A DNA stretch of 64,000 nucleotides from Aureitalea sp. L0-47 (GTDB taxonomy: Bacteria > Bacteroidota > Bacteroidia > Flavobacteriales > Flavobacteriaceae). The stretch is from the NCBI RefSeq assembly GCF_026126405.1, contig NZ_JAFMTQ010000009.1, positions 61,290 through 125,289 of the forward strand. Reading direction: 5' to 3'. The position numbers were made by a program, and so were the translations under genes. Positions 1-8,079 of this stretch are shown in pieces (the first letter of the stretch is position 1; every line of letters starts with the position of its first letter). Under the pieces are notes generated by a model. It saw nothing but the letters and a program-made list of their open reading frames with translations, did not search any database and was not told the DNA's origin.

Positions 1-86
1 CTTTGTTACCTGATTTTCCAATATCATAATCCAATTTATAGAATATCAAATTTCACTTTAAAAACTAAGTCCATAATTTTACTTTT

Positions 87-221
87 TTACATTATACCAT
101 CAACATCTAAATCATCAAGACACTCTTCAAATATCTCAAAGATGTGTTGTATCAATATTTCTTGATCAACCTGATCTTTACCTTCAATTCTATTTAAATC
201 AAATTCAAATTTTACTATCAT
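87..221 (-). CDS. small acidic ORF, unknown function (44 aa)
   Basis: An uninterrupted ATG-to-TAA frame reads MIVKFEFDLNRIEGKDQ and ends in a run rich in Asp and Glu (IFEECLDDLDVDGIM). It lies in the AT-rich element end, 137 bp beyond the recombinase stop and on the same strand. The amphipathic, acidic composition is protein-like rather than random AT-rich translation, but no family is recognised. It would belong to the integrated element. Being so short, it could also be chance. The stretch 222-358 holds nothing else that I can identify. Confidence 0.4.
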   Translation of the reverse strand: MIVKFEFDLNRIEGKDQVDQEILIQHIFEIFEECLDDLDVDGIM

Positions 222-358
222 AACTATATTTTTAACTATTAATAATTAAGTCTTATAGTAAAGAATAATAAAGAAGTTGCGTAGATTTTATATACAAATT
301 GAACTATTCGATAAGATGTAAAGAATATTCGCTATACAACATAAAGTTGGACTAGTTT

Positions 359-1804
359 TTATTCTGAATTAGATAACATACCTAAACTTCTAAATGCTTC
401 TGAATTATCAGCATCTATCTTCTCTTTACTAAAAGAACTGACATAGGACTCAGTAACAGATAGATTAGAATGACCAAGACTCTTACTGATGGTGTAGATA
501 TCAGCACCTGTTTCTAACATCAGATTACTATAAGAATGTCTGGCAATGTGGGAACTCAGTCTAATGTTTGGATTACCTGTTATAGGTGCCAATTTTTTCA
601 ACTGCTTATTATACACAGCAGTCATAGATGAAATCTTATTTACCTGTTTCCTATTGAGTCTGGTATTCTTATGAAACTCTACATCTTTAAATAGATCATT
701 AGGTAATACAGGAATAATAAAATCATTATTATGATCTATACTATATTTCAATATCAACTCATATTGAATACGTGCTAATTTCTTTTTCAACAATGTAATC
801 TTACCTGTAAATGTGTCATAGAAACTAACATCTAGATCCTGATCTACTTTATTCTGTGCGTATCTAATTAGATTTTGATATGTATCAGTTACAGCTTCAT
901 CATCAGTTATACTTTTAACTTCATACTTATCTTTATAATACATTTCCATATACCTCTTTCTATCCACATAATAGAATATACATCTAGTTAGTTCAGGTGA
1001 TAACTGAATAGAGTTGGGTGTTCTTGTTTTGTATTGAATGAAATCAATCCTAGATAAGACTCTGACAAAATTTATATTAGAATATCTGAGTGTAAGTAGA
1101 TCACTCACTCTTAATCCCTGCCCATAGATTTGGAATAGAAATCTATTTCTTATCTCATATAACTTTGGATCATTAATATCTTCATCAACTAAACATCGTA
1201 AGTTGTAAGTATTAAGATATTCCTTTTCTATCTTCTTATCATTCGCTAATGAATAATTCTTAAAGGGATCATCTAATGTGACATATACCTTTTCATTGAG
1301 TGCCTGTCTAAACAACTTTTGAATACATTTGAAATAATTGTGGATAGTATTATCACCAATAGATTTAGTTCTAAGGAAGTTCTTGAATTTATTAAGAAAT
1401 TTAATAGTTATATCAGAGAATAACACTTCATCTTGATATGATCTAAGATGTTTATATGTAGTGATATACTTCTTTGAATTACCAATCTTTTTTGCGCTAA
1501 CCAGATCATTAATATGATTATCCAAATATTCTAAAAAGGAACCTTCTTTATATGTGTGTGATATGTCTGATTGGGAAAGTAACTTCTTTAAATCACTGAT
1601 TTTATCATCAATTTTAGAATTGAGTAGAATATGATCAGGATGGGATTTCCTTACTTCATTTCTATTCTTATTCCAATCACTTTCATTCAACCTTATTGAG
1701 AGTGTGTGATAAGTATGCTTTCTATTCTTTGTAACTCGAATATTGATTATACCATATTTCTCATTCTTACTTCTCTTTTTTAATGTTGGATTATAAGTGA
1801 TCAT
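359..1804 (-). CDS. tyrosine recombinase/integrase of a mobile element
   Basis: A 481-aa site-specific recombinase expected to catalyse integration and excision of the element that ends here. The N-terminal part (about 1-90) is a basic Arm-DNA-binding region, followed by a SAM-like core-binding domain (about 90-190, with DNTIHNYFKCIQKLFRQAL) and the catalytic domain. The full catalytic set is visible: R232 (GLRVSD), K259, H419-x-x-R422 (HIARHS), H445 (LGHSN) and the nucleophile Y454. About 160 residues separate K259 from H419, much longer than usual, so an extra helical, charged insertion (about 280-400) sits inside the catalytic domain. Codon use is strongly AT-rich, unlike the genes after 2340. 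The gene reads leftwards, away from folC, so most of the element probably lies outside the window to the left. Confidence 0.93.
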   Translation of the reverse strand: MITYNPTLKKRSKNEKYGIINIRVTKNRKHTYHTLSIRLNESDWNKNRNEVRKSHPDHILLNSKIDDKISDLKKLLSQSDISHTYKEGSFLEYLDNHINDLVSAKKIGNSKKYITTYKHLRSYQDEVLFSDITIKFLNKFKNFLRTKSIGDNTIHNYFKCIQKLFRQALNEKVYVTLDDPFKNYSLANDKKIEKEYLNTYNLRCLVDEDINDPKLYEIRNRFLFQIYGQGLRVSDLLTLRYSNINFVRVLSRIDFIQYKTRTPNSIQLSPELTRCIFYYVDRKRYMEMYYKDKYEVKSITDDEAVTDTYQNLIRYAQNKVDQDLDVSFYDTFTGKITLLKKKLARIQYELILKYSIDHNNDFIIPVLPNDLFKDVEFHKNTRLNRKQVNKISSMTAVYNKQLKKLAPITGNPNIRLSSHIARHSYSNLMLETGADIYTISKSLGHSNLSVTESYVSSFSKEKIDADNSEAFRSLGMLSNSE

Positions 1805-1919
1805 ATCTCTATCTCTTTTATGAGGGAAACAATGAGGGAAACATTTTTATTAAATATATGAAAAATATCTGAATGTAAATACTGGCAAATTAAGATATTA
1901 ACTATGGTTTAAACATATA

Positions 1920-1976
1920 GATGTGGTTCAGTATGACCCACATCAAGCACAATCCCAATGCTACCGCATTGGGATT
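1920..1976. other. two adjacent hairpins at the element/chromosome boundary
   Basis: Stem one is GATGTGG (1920-1926) with CCACATC (1938-1944). Stem two is AATCCCAATGC (1951-1961) with GCATTGGGATT (1966-1976), a perfect 11-bp stem with a TACC loop. They lie about 115 bp upstream of the recombinase start, where AT-rich DNA changes to chromosome-like DNA. Inferred: part of an attachment site or a terminator. The rest of 1805-2027 holds a smaller inverted repeat (GAAACTTGTTTC, 1996-2007) and no credible gene. Confidence 0.5.
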
Positions 1977-2027
1977 AATAATTTTGTAGAAACCGAAACT
2001 TGTTTCAGGTTTCGAAGAAATTATTGA

Positions 2028-2345
2028 TCAATGAGCGAAGCTCATAGGATTGTATTTGCAAGAGCGGGTATTCTCTGGATCACGCAAGTAATCCATTAAG
2101 TAAAAAGAATCAATGAGCGAAGCTCATAGGATTGTATTTGCAGGAGCGGGTATTCTCTGGATCACGAAGTAATCCATTAAGTAAAAAGAATCCTTGAGCG
2201 AAGCTCATAGGATTGTATTTGCAAGAGCGGGTATTCTCTGGATCACGAAGTAATCCATTAAGTAAAAAGAATCCTTGAGCGAAGCTCATGGGATTGTATT
2301 TGCAGGAACGGGTATTCTCTGGATCACGCAAGTAATCCATTAAAG
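2028..2345. repeat. four tandem 81/82-bp repeats behind folC
   Basis: Units start at 2028, 2110, 2191 and 2272 (spacing 82, 81, 81). They differ at only a few positions, for example CACGCAAGT versus CACGAAGT, tcaatgagcg versus tccttgagcg, and caagagcg versus caggagcg or caggaacg. The last unit runs into the folC stop codon. Read on the minus strand, each unit carries GAGC-TTC-GCTC (6 bp, ATGAGC/GCTCAT, in the two distal units) followed by a T-rich run, which resembles a weak intrinsic terminator. Each also carries GGAT...ATCC pairing. There are no spacers, so it is not a CRISPR array. Confidence 0.9.
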
Positions 2346-3557
2346 CACCTCCGCAACGGTAAAAGTACTACCTCCTATAAAGATCAAATCGCGTTCACCA
2401 GCCTTGGCTTTGGCCGCCTCGAAGGCGTGAATTACCGACTTGTAAACCTCTCCATGTAATCCATGACGCAATGCCTCAGTCTTTAGTTGTTCAGTATCCA
2501 TACCTCTAGGGATATCTGGCTTACAGAAGAAGTATTCAGCATTTTTTGGAAACAAAGGCAGCACTCTGTCAAGGTCCTTGTCATTCACCATACCAAGCAC
2601 CACAAAAAGTTGCTCAAATACTTGTTTCTTCAATTGTCCTAATACCAATTCCAGACCTTCCTTGTTATGCGCTGTATCACAGATGATCCTTGGGGCTTCT
2701 CCAAGAATCTGCCATCTGCCCAGCAATCCCGTTGTTGAAACTACCGATACCAATCCATCACGTATTGACTCTTCGGATACTTCCAGACCTGTTTTCACCA
2801 AAACATCAATAGTAGTTAGCGCAGTTTGCATATTCTTTTGTTGGTAAACTCCCAACAAGTCAGTTTCGAATCTGCCCTGGGTGACATTTTCAGCAAAAGT
2901 GATGGGTGCCAGTTGTTGTTCAGCGATCTGCTGAAACACATAGCTGGTCTCCTCCTGTATCTCTCCAATCACAACTGGAACTCCTTGTTTTATTATGCCG
3001 GCTTTTTCGACTGCGATTTCCTCCAGGGTAGTTCCCAGGAACGCGGTATGATCCAGACCGATATTCGTAATTACAGAAACCTCGGGAGTCACTACATTCG
3101 TGCTGTCCAGTCGACCGCCCATCCCAACTTCAATGACAGCAATGTCTACCGCTTTCTTTCTGAAATAATCCAAAGCCATACCCACGGTCATTTCGAAAAA
3201 GGAAAGTGCATTCAGTTCAAAAAACTGCTTATGATCCCGGACGAATTCAACAACGTGATCCTGAGGGATCATCTCACCATTGATCTTGATACGTTCCCTG
3301 AAATCCTTCAAATGCGGCGAGGTGTACAAACCTACCTTGTAACCGGCATGCTGAAGGATGGAAGCGAGCATATGACTGGTAGACCCTTTCCCGTTGGTTC
3401 CAGCCACATGAATGCATTTCAATCCTTCCTCAGGGTTACCCAGCTCATCCATTAGAAGAATGGTGTTGGAAAGATCCGCCTTATAGGCCGCTTTACCGTC
3501 CCGCTGGTACATGGGCAACTGGTTAAACAACCACTTTAATGTTTCTGAATAATCTAT
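2340..3557 (-). CDS. folC: bifunctional folylpolyglutamate synthase/dihydrofolate synthase
   Basis: FolC adds glutamate to dihydropteroate and to reduced folates in the cytoplasm, using ATP. The Mur-ligase-type P-loop HVAGTNGKGST is clear, followed by YTSPHL and later GMGGRLDSTN and the C-terminal GSTFTVAEVL. Length fits the family. The start is odd. The first conventional codon in frame is TTG at 3530, giving MFNQLPMYQR. The nine preceding codons read I-D-Y-S-E-T-L-K-W, which looks like the usual flavobacterial FolC N-terminus, and the codon at the expected Met position is ATA (3555-3557). I place the start there, 11 bp after the stop of the upstream gene. The stop overlaps the last 81-bp repeat. 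Confidence 0.93.
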   Translation of the reverse strand: MDYSETLKWLFNQLPMYQRDGKAAYKADLSNTILLMDELGNPEEGLKCIHVAGTNGKGSTSHMLASILQHAGYKVGLYTSPHLKDFRERIKINGEMIPQDHVVEFVRDHKQFFELNALSFFEMTVGMALDYFRKKAVDIAVIEVGMGGRLDSTNVVTPEVSVITNIGLDHTAFLGTTLEEIAVEKAGIIKQGVPVVIGEIQEETSYVFQQIAEQQLAPITFAENVTQGRFETDLLGVYQQKNMQTALTTIDVLVKTGLEVSEESIRDGLVSVVSTTGLLGRWQILGEAPRIICDTAHNKEGLELVLGQLKKQVFEQLFVVLGMVNDKDLDRVLPLFPKNAEYFFCKPDIPRGMDTEQLKTEALRHGLHGEVYKSVIHAFEAAKAKAGERDLIFIGGSTFTVAEVL

Positions 3558-3568
3558 GACTTGGGAAT

Positions 3569-6055
3569 TTAGTTTACGATTAGTTTTTTGGTTTGTTTTC
3601 CTACTTCGCTTTTCACGGTCACAAAGTAAATCCCACTATTCAAATCCGAAACTTCCACTTCTACCCTATCTTCAAACTTCATTTCTCGAATCAATCTTCC
3701 GTTTACATCATATAAATAGAGCTCTGCTCCAATGTCTGCCTCTCGAATTTCAATCATCACAATGGATACGGCAGGATTTGGGTACATCGAGAATGCCACT
3801 ACCTCGTTTATTCCTTCGGAACCAAGAATGATGTCCGAAACGTCTGTTTTATAGAGTGAGCGCCCGTAAGTACCCGCATACAAATACTGACTGGGTTCAT
3901 GAATATGCATATCGGTTACCACCACAGACGGTAAATTATCACCAACCACTTCCCAAAACTGACCGCTAGTGGCACTGGCAAACACACCAACGTCAGTACC
4001 TACGTACAAATAGCCGTTTGCATCCTGAACAATGTCATTCACCGGTATATCAGGTAAGGAGCCGGAAATGTCAAACCAGGTCACTCCTTTGTTGTTACTC
4101 CGATACACATGTCCTTCGTCTGCCCCGTAACGATAGCCCGAGAAGGTAACATAGACCACATTTTCATCTTCTCTAGAAGCCAGGACCTTTGTTACCCAGC
4201 GATTTGGCAATTCATCCGAAACGAGGGTCCAGTCCTCCCCTCCGTCTTCAGTTACCCAAACATTACCGTCGTCTGTACCCACATAGATTAAATCGCTGTT
4301 CAATGGTGAAACATCGATGGAAATAATGGTTCCGAAGTCGAGATTTCCCGAATAGGGACCATTACTAAGATCATCACTTATGGGAGTCCATGATCCCGCT
4401 GCATTCGTTGTTTTGTAGAGCCTGTTTGCCCCATAATACAGAGTTTGAGAGTCTTGAGGATCGAATACTATCGGCGTATCCCAATTCTTTCGGTCCCCGG
4501 AAGCTATACCCGCCATGGCAGGAGAGAAGCTTGCTCCGTCATTGGTTGACTTAACTAAAAAACCTCTTTGTGACAAAGCATAGATAACACTGGTATTGGT
4601 TGGATCGACTAAAGGTTGGAATCCATCACCACCGTTAATAATATTCCAATCGTTTGCGGACCCTGTGGTAGTGCGAATGGTACTGTTATCCTGTGTCCCA
4701 ATATATACTTTGTTTTCATTCTGAAAGTCTACATGTGTTCTGTATATCTGTGTTATTGGCAGGGTTTCATCTTTTGCCCAACTACTACCTCCGTTGTTAC
4801 TTTTATAGAAACCTCCATCATTACCTAAAACCACTTCTCCCGAAACCGAATTGTTAAAGGCAAGTGCGTGCTGATCCACATGGACATCCGGAAAGGAAGT
4901 AAACCAGGTCTGACCTCCATCCGTAGACTTCTCAACAATAAAATCGACGTTATAGATTGTGTTTTCATCCGTGGGATCCACAAATATTCCGCGGAACCAC
5001 CAGTGGAAACCGATATTGGTTAACTGATTTGAATTCACCGCTGTCCAGGTATCACCACCATTAGACGTGCGGTAGACACCCTGGATATCCCCGGATGCAT
5101 TCGCATACCGGGCATAAAGTACATTTGGATTCGACTGGGAAATATCTATGCTGATACGTCCTTTTTGAGAGGGTGCAGTTGGCAGGCCAGCCGTTAATTC
5201 CGTCCAATTCTCACCTCCATCCGAAGATCGATATAAACCCGAAGTCTCTCCCCCGTACTGCCTGTTATTCGGCCTTCTGATGCGTTCCCAGGTGGCTGCG
5301 TACACAATATCTCCATTGGTGGGATGAATGGCCATATCAATAACCCCAGTGGAATCACTAACAAAGAGTTTTTGCTCCCAGTTGTTACCACCATCTGTGG
5401 ATCGATATACTCCTCGATTGTTATCATTTCTGAAAAGTGGCCCCATGGCAGCAACGAAAAGGGTATTCTCGTCGTTGGGATCTATCAATACTTTCCCGAC
5501 ACTTCCAATATCGGGTAGACCTTTGGATTCCCAGGTTTGACCCCCATCTTCAGATTTATAGATACCATCACCATCGTATGCTAAAGAACCTCCTCCTGCA
5601 TTCACTTCGCCTGTACCAACCCAGATCACATCGTTATCAACTTTTGAAACCTCGATATCCCCGATGGAAAGCATTTCCTGGTCGTCAAATATTGAAACCC
5701 AACTGGCGCCGGCGTCCGTGGTCTTAAAGATTCCACCGGAGGCTGCTCCCACATAATAAGTTTGCGCTTCATTGGAAGGTATCTCAATATCTGTTATCCT
5801 TCCTCCAATATTAACGGGACCGGCAAACTCCCAGGAATTTCCCACTACCGATCTTTGCTGAAGTTGCTGTTTCTTCCACTGGATGGCTTCACGCAATGCC
5901 TCAGATTTGATCACACCTGTTGGATACGCCCGTTGATCGAACATGAAATCCGCAGGAAGTTTGTCAGCTTTGGATTCCAAAGAATCATCTATAGGTTTCG
6001 TGCAGGAAACCAGTGTAAAAAGGACAGAAAATAGGAGAGGAAATATTGTTCTCAT
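3569..6055 (-). CDS. BNR/Vps10-like repeat protein with T9SS sorting domain
   Basis: An 828-aa exported protein made of many BNR/Asp-box repeats (GG.TW or SxDGGxxW: KTTDAGASWVS, KSEDGGQTWES, RSTDGGNNWEQ, RSSDGGENWTE), as in sialidase or sortilin-type beta-propellers. From about residue 755 it ends in a type A T9SS domain (YPNPAVS, YDVNGRLIRE, SGIYFVTVKS, KKLIVN). The N-terminus has a lipobox-like LVSC with Cys18, so it carries signals of both a lipoprotein and a T9SS cargo. Such proteins are often annotated as glycosyl hydrolases, but no catalytic residues are evident. Inferred to be surface-exposed or secreted, acting as a binding scaffold. Its stop lies 11 bp before the folC start proposed here. 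Confidence 0.88.
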   Translation of the reverse strand: MRTIFPLLFSVLFTLVSCTKPIDDSLESKADKLPADFMFDQRAYPTGVIKSEALREAIQWKKQQLQQRSVVGNSWEFAGPVNIGGRITDIEIPSNEAQTYYVGAASGGIFKTTDAGASWVSIFDDQEMLSIGDIEVSKVDNDVIWVGTGEVNAGGGSLAYDGDGIYKSEDGGQTWESKGLPDIGSVGKVLIDPNDENTLFVAAMGPLFRNDNNRGVYRSTDGGNNWEQKLFVSDSTGVIDMAIHPTNGDIVYAATWERIRRPNNRQYGGETSGLYRSSDGGENWTELTAGLPTAPSQKGRISIDISQSNPNVLYARYANASGDIQGVYRTSNGGDTWTAVNSNQLTNIGFHWWFRGIFVDPTDENTIYNVDFIVEKSTDGGQTWFTSFPDVHVDQHALAFNNSVSGEVVLGNDGGFYKSNNGGSSWAKDETLPITQIYRTHVDFQNENKVYIGTQDNSTIRTTTGSANDWNIINGGDGFQPLVDPTNTSVIYALSQRGFLVKSTNDGASFSPAMAGIASGDRKNWDTPIVFDPQDSQTLYYGANRLYKTTNAAGSWTPISDDLSNGPYSGNLDFGTIISIDVSPLNSDLIYVGTDDGNVWVTEDGGEDWTLVSDELPNRWVTKVLASREDENVVYVTFSGYRYGADEGHVYRSNNKGVTWFDISGSLPDIPVNDIVQDANGYLYVGTDVGVFASATSGQFWEVVGDNLPSVVVTDMHIHEPSQYLYAGTYGRSLYKTDVSDIILGSEGINEVVAFSMYPNPAVSIVMIEIREADIGAELYLYDVNGRLIREMKFEDRVEVEVSDLNSGIYFVTVKSEVGKQTKKLIVN

Positions 6056-6105
6056 AGCAGTTTATAATTCTGCTAAAGATACTCAAAAATTGAAAGTTAA
6101 AATAG

Positions 6106-6924
6106 CTAGTTGGAGAGTCTGAATCTGTAAATGATCTTCCCGATCTGCTTGGCAGGTGCCTTGGTGTCACTGTTGAATCGAGTAGCTAATGCGGCTCTTT
6201 TCGCTGGCTCGAGCAAACATCTGGAATTGTTGGTCGTGCCTCGAACACCTGGTGTTGCACTTATCACTCGTCCGCTTCGATCCACTTCTATGCTAACCAC
6301 CACTGTTCCGGCTTCATTACAATCCTGAACGTACTTCTCTTTGTTCAGTGCTTTTCTTCCACCAAGCTGGTAATTACCATCGCCATCCAGACCTTTGCCT
6401 GTTCCGTAGTATCCGGGGGCATTGGGATCGCCGTTGGGGTTGCCCTTATCTCCCGGCTTATTATCATCTCCTTCACTGCCTTGAGCCGTACCGTCTTTCT
6501 TCGGACCATTAATGAGACTTGATAAAACATCCGTTGTGGACTTATCTGGTGTTGGGTCCGGTTTCACTTCCTCTTTGGGTTCTTCCTTAACCGGAGTTTC
6601 CTTTACCTCCTTCTGTGGCTTCTCGTTCTTTATCACCGGGGCGTCTTCCGTATCCTGAGTTACGACTTCTTCTTTTACCTCAGCTTTCGGTTGAGACACC
6701 GGTTCCGGGTTGGTATTTTTAGGTGCTGATTTTATAGGTTGATCCGGCTGGACATCTCCACTGCCCTGATCGGTCGTTCCGAAGTTCACCGCGATACCTC
6801 TTTCAAGAGGCGGATCCATGTATTTCAGTCCGACAACAAAAATGATAAGGAACAAGATGATCAGGTGAAGGATCACCGTGATCGTCATACTTTTTCGCTT
6901 ATGTTTTGTATCCAGCAGCCCCAT
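6106..6924 (-). CDS. TonB-like energy transducer
   Basis: A membrane-anchored periplasm-spanning protein that passes proton-motive energy to outer-membrane transporters. From MGLLDTKHKRK there is a short cytoplasmic tail, one membrane helix (about 13-33, TVILHLIILFLIIFVVGL), a long Pro/Lys/Glu-rich stretch, then a Gly/Asn/Asp-rich linker. The C-terminal TonB-type domain includes GTVVVSIEVDRSGRVISA and ends IYRFRLSN. The ATG at 6922-6924 is preferred over TTG at 6936 because it begins the conserved N-terminus and leaves 8 bp after exbD. It is the last gene of an exbB-exbD-tonB set that is probably co-transcribed. Confidence 0.88.
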   Translation of the reverse strand: MGLLDTKHKRKSMTITVILHLIILFLIIFVVGLKYMDPPLERGIAVNFGTTDQGSGDVQPDQPIKSAPKNTNPEPVSQPKAEVKEEVVTQDTEDAPVIKNEKPQKEVKETPVKEEPKEEVKPDPTPDKSTTDVLSSLINGPKKDGTAQGSEGDDNKPGDKGNPNGDPNAPGYYGTGKGLDGDGNYQLGGRKALNKEKYVQDCNEAGTVVVSIEVDRSGRVISATPGVRGTTNNSRCLLEPAKRAALATRFNSDTKAPAKQIGKIIYRFRLSN

Positions 6925-6932
6925 AATTATGA

Positions 6933-7325
6933 TCAATTTGGCCTAACGGCCAATACTACTTTGTAGTCGTTCTTGTTTGCAACATCCATAACGAAGACCG
7001 CATCCTCGATAGGGACTCCCTCTTCAGCCCTTAATATAATTGTGGGCTCATCCTGTCCTGCTAAAATGGTTTGCAATTCCTTTTCGATACTGTACTCACT
7101 TACACGTTCCTTATTTACATAATAGGCACCCTCTTTAGTAATACTCACTGATGCTTTCTGCTGATTTGTGGACTTTCCTTTCGCCTTCGGAAGGATTAGG
7201 TCCAGCGCATCAGGTGTGATGGCCGGTGATGTAAGCAAGAAGAATACCAGTAACAGGAAGACAATATCCGTCATGGAACTCATGCTGAATTCGGCTTTAA
7301 CTTTATTTCTACCTCGTAAATTCAT
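6933..7325 (-). CDS. exbD: ExbD/TolR family proton-channel subunit
   Basis: A 130-aa inner-membrane protein that, with the upstream MotA/TolQ/ExbB-type protein, forms a proton-driven motor powering TonB. A single membrane helix (about 18-38, SMTDIVFLLLVFFLLTSP) contains the conserved proton-carrying Asp at position 20. The rest is the periplasmic domain, with the typical ILRAEEGVPIEDAVFVMDVA segment. It starts 1 bp after the exbB stop and ends 8 bp before tonB, so the three genes form an operon. ExbD and TolR cannot be told apart securely from sequence; the adjacent TonB-like gene favours ExbD. Confidence 0.92.
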   Translation of the reverse strand: MNLRGRNKVKAEFSMSSMTDIVFLLLVFFLLTSPAITPDALDLILPKAKGKSTNQQKASVSITKEGAYYVNKERVSEYSIEKELQTILAGQDEPTIILRAEEGVPIEDAVFVMDVANKNDYKVVLAVRPN

Positions 7326-7326
7326 A

Positions 7327-8028
7327 CTAAGCCGGTTCGTTCAGTAAATCAAGGAAATCGACGGCTGTGGCTTCCATCTGGTGTACTACCTTGTCGGTTC
7401 GGACCACCAAATGGTTGTAACCGATATAAGCAATAATACCCACGATCAGCCCTGCCACCGTAGTGGTCATAGCTGTATAAATTCCTTCTGCAAGAGCACC
7501 CATTTCAGCTTGTCCGCTACTTGTTGCCAATTGATGAAAAGCAAGTACCATCCCGATTACAGTTCCGAGGAAACCTATCATAGGTGCCGCTCCGGCAATC
7601 GTAGCGAGTATACTTACGTTCTTTTCTAGCTTGTAAACTTCTAACCGACCGGCGTTCTCAATTGCAGTGTTAATATCTTCCAACGGACTGCCAATACGAG
7701 AGATCCCTTTTTCCGTCAATCTTGAAACCGGAGTGTTATGCTGGGTACAGAGAATTTTCGCCCCCTGGATATTTCCTCCGGCTACATTGTCCCGAATCTG
7801 GTTCATAAAGTTGTTGTCCAGATGAGAGGCAGCTTTAATGGCGAACCAGCGTTCAAAATAAATATAAACCGCAACAAATAACAGAACGAAAAGCACTGCT
7901 ATGATGATCTGGGCTCCCATACCACCATTCATGATGAGTTCTAGCACAGAGATTGATTTTTCTTCAGAAACCACAGGCTCAAGATCTTGCGCCAGATCCT
8001 GTCCCTCCTGAATAAAGAAGTTAAGCAT
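7327..8028 (-). CDS. exbB: MotA/TolQ/ExbB family proton channel
   Basis: A 233-aa inner-membrane protein with a helix near 40-60 (IIIAVLFVLLFVAVYIYFERW) and the two-helix signature GAAPMIGFLGTVIGMVLAF ... AMTTTVAGLIVGIIAYIGYN. That signature lines the proton path in ExbB, TolQ and MotA. It heads the exbB-exbD-tonB operon. The 51 bp before it contain no clear Bacteroidota -7 box, so it could be read through from nhaD. Function assigned from family and neighbours. Confidence 0.92.
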   Translation of the reverse strand: MLNFFIQEGQDLAQDLEPVVSEEKSISVLELIMNGGMGAQIIIAVLFVLLFVAVYIYFERWFAIKAASHLDNNFMNQIRDNVAGGNIQGAKILCTQHNTPVSRLTEKGISRIGSPLEDINTAIENAGRLEVYKLEKNVSILATIAGAAPMIGFLGTVIGMVLAFHQLATSSGQAEMGALAEGIYTAMTTTVAGLIVGIIAYIGYNHLVVRTDKVVHQMEATAVDFLDLLNEPA

Positions 8029-8079
8029 GTAAATAGATTTGATTTAATTGAATAACGACCCTGATTGCAAATTGTTGCA

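Noticed and set aside
2110..2340. Minus-strand 76-aa open frame with near-identical 27-aa repeats
   Set aside because: It only reflects the 81-bp DNA repeat, whose length is a multiple of three. It has no protein-like features, and the frame is broken where a unit is 82 bp.
2028..2345. CRISPR array
   Set aside because: The units are directly joined with no variable spacers, and no cas genes are near.
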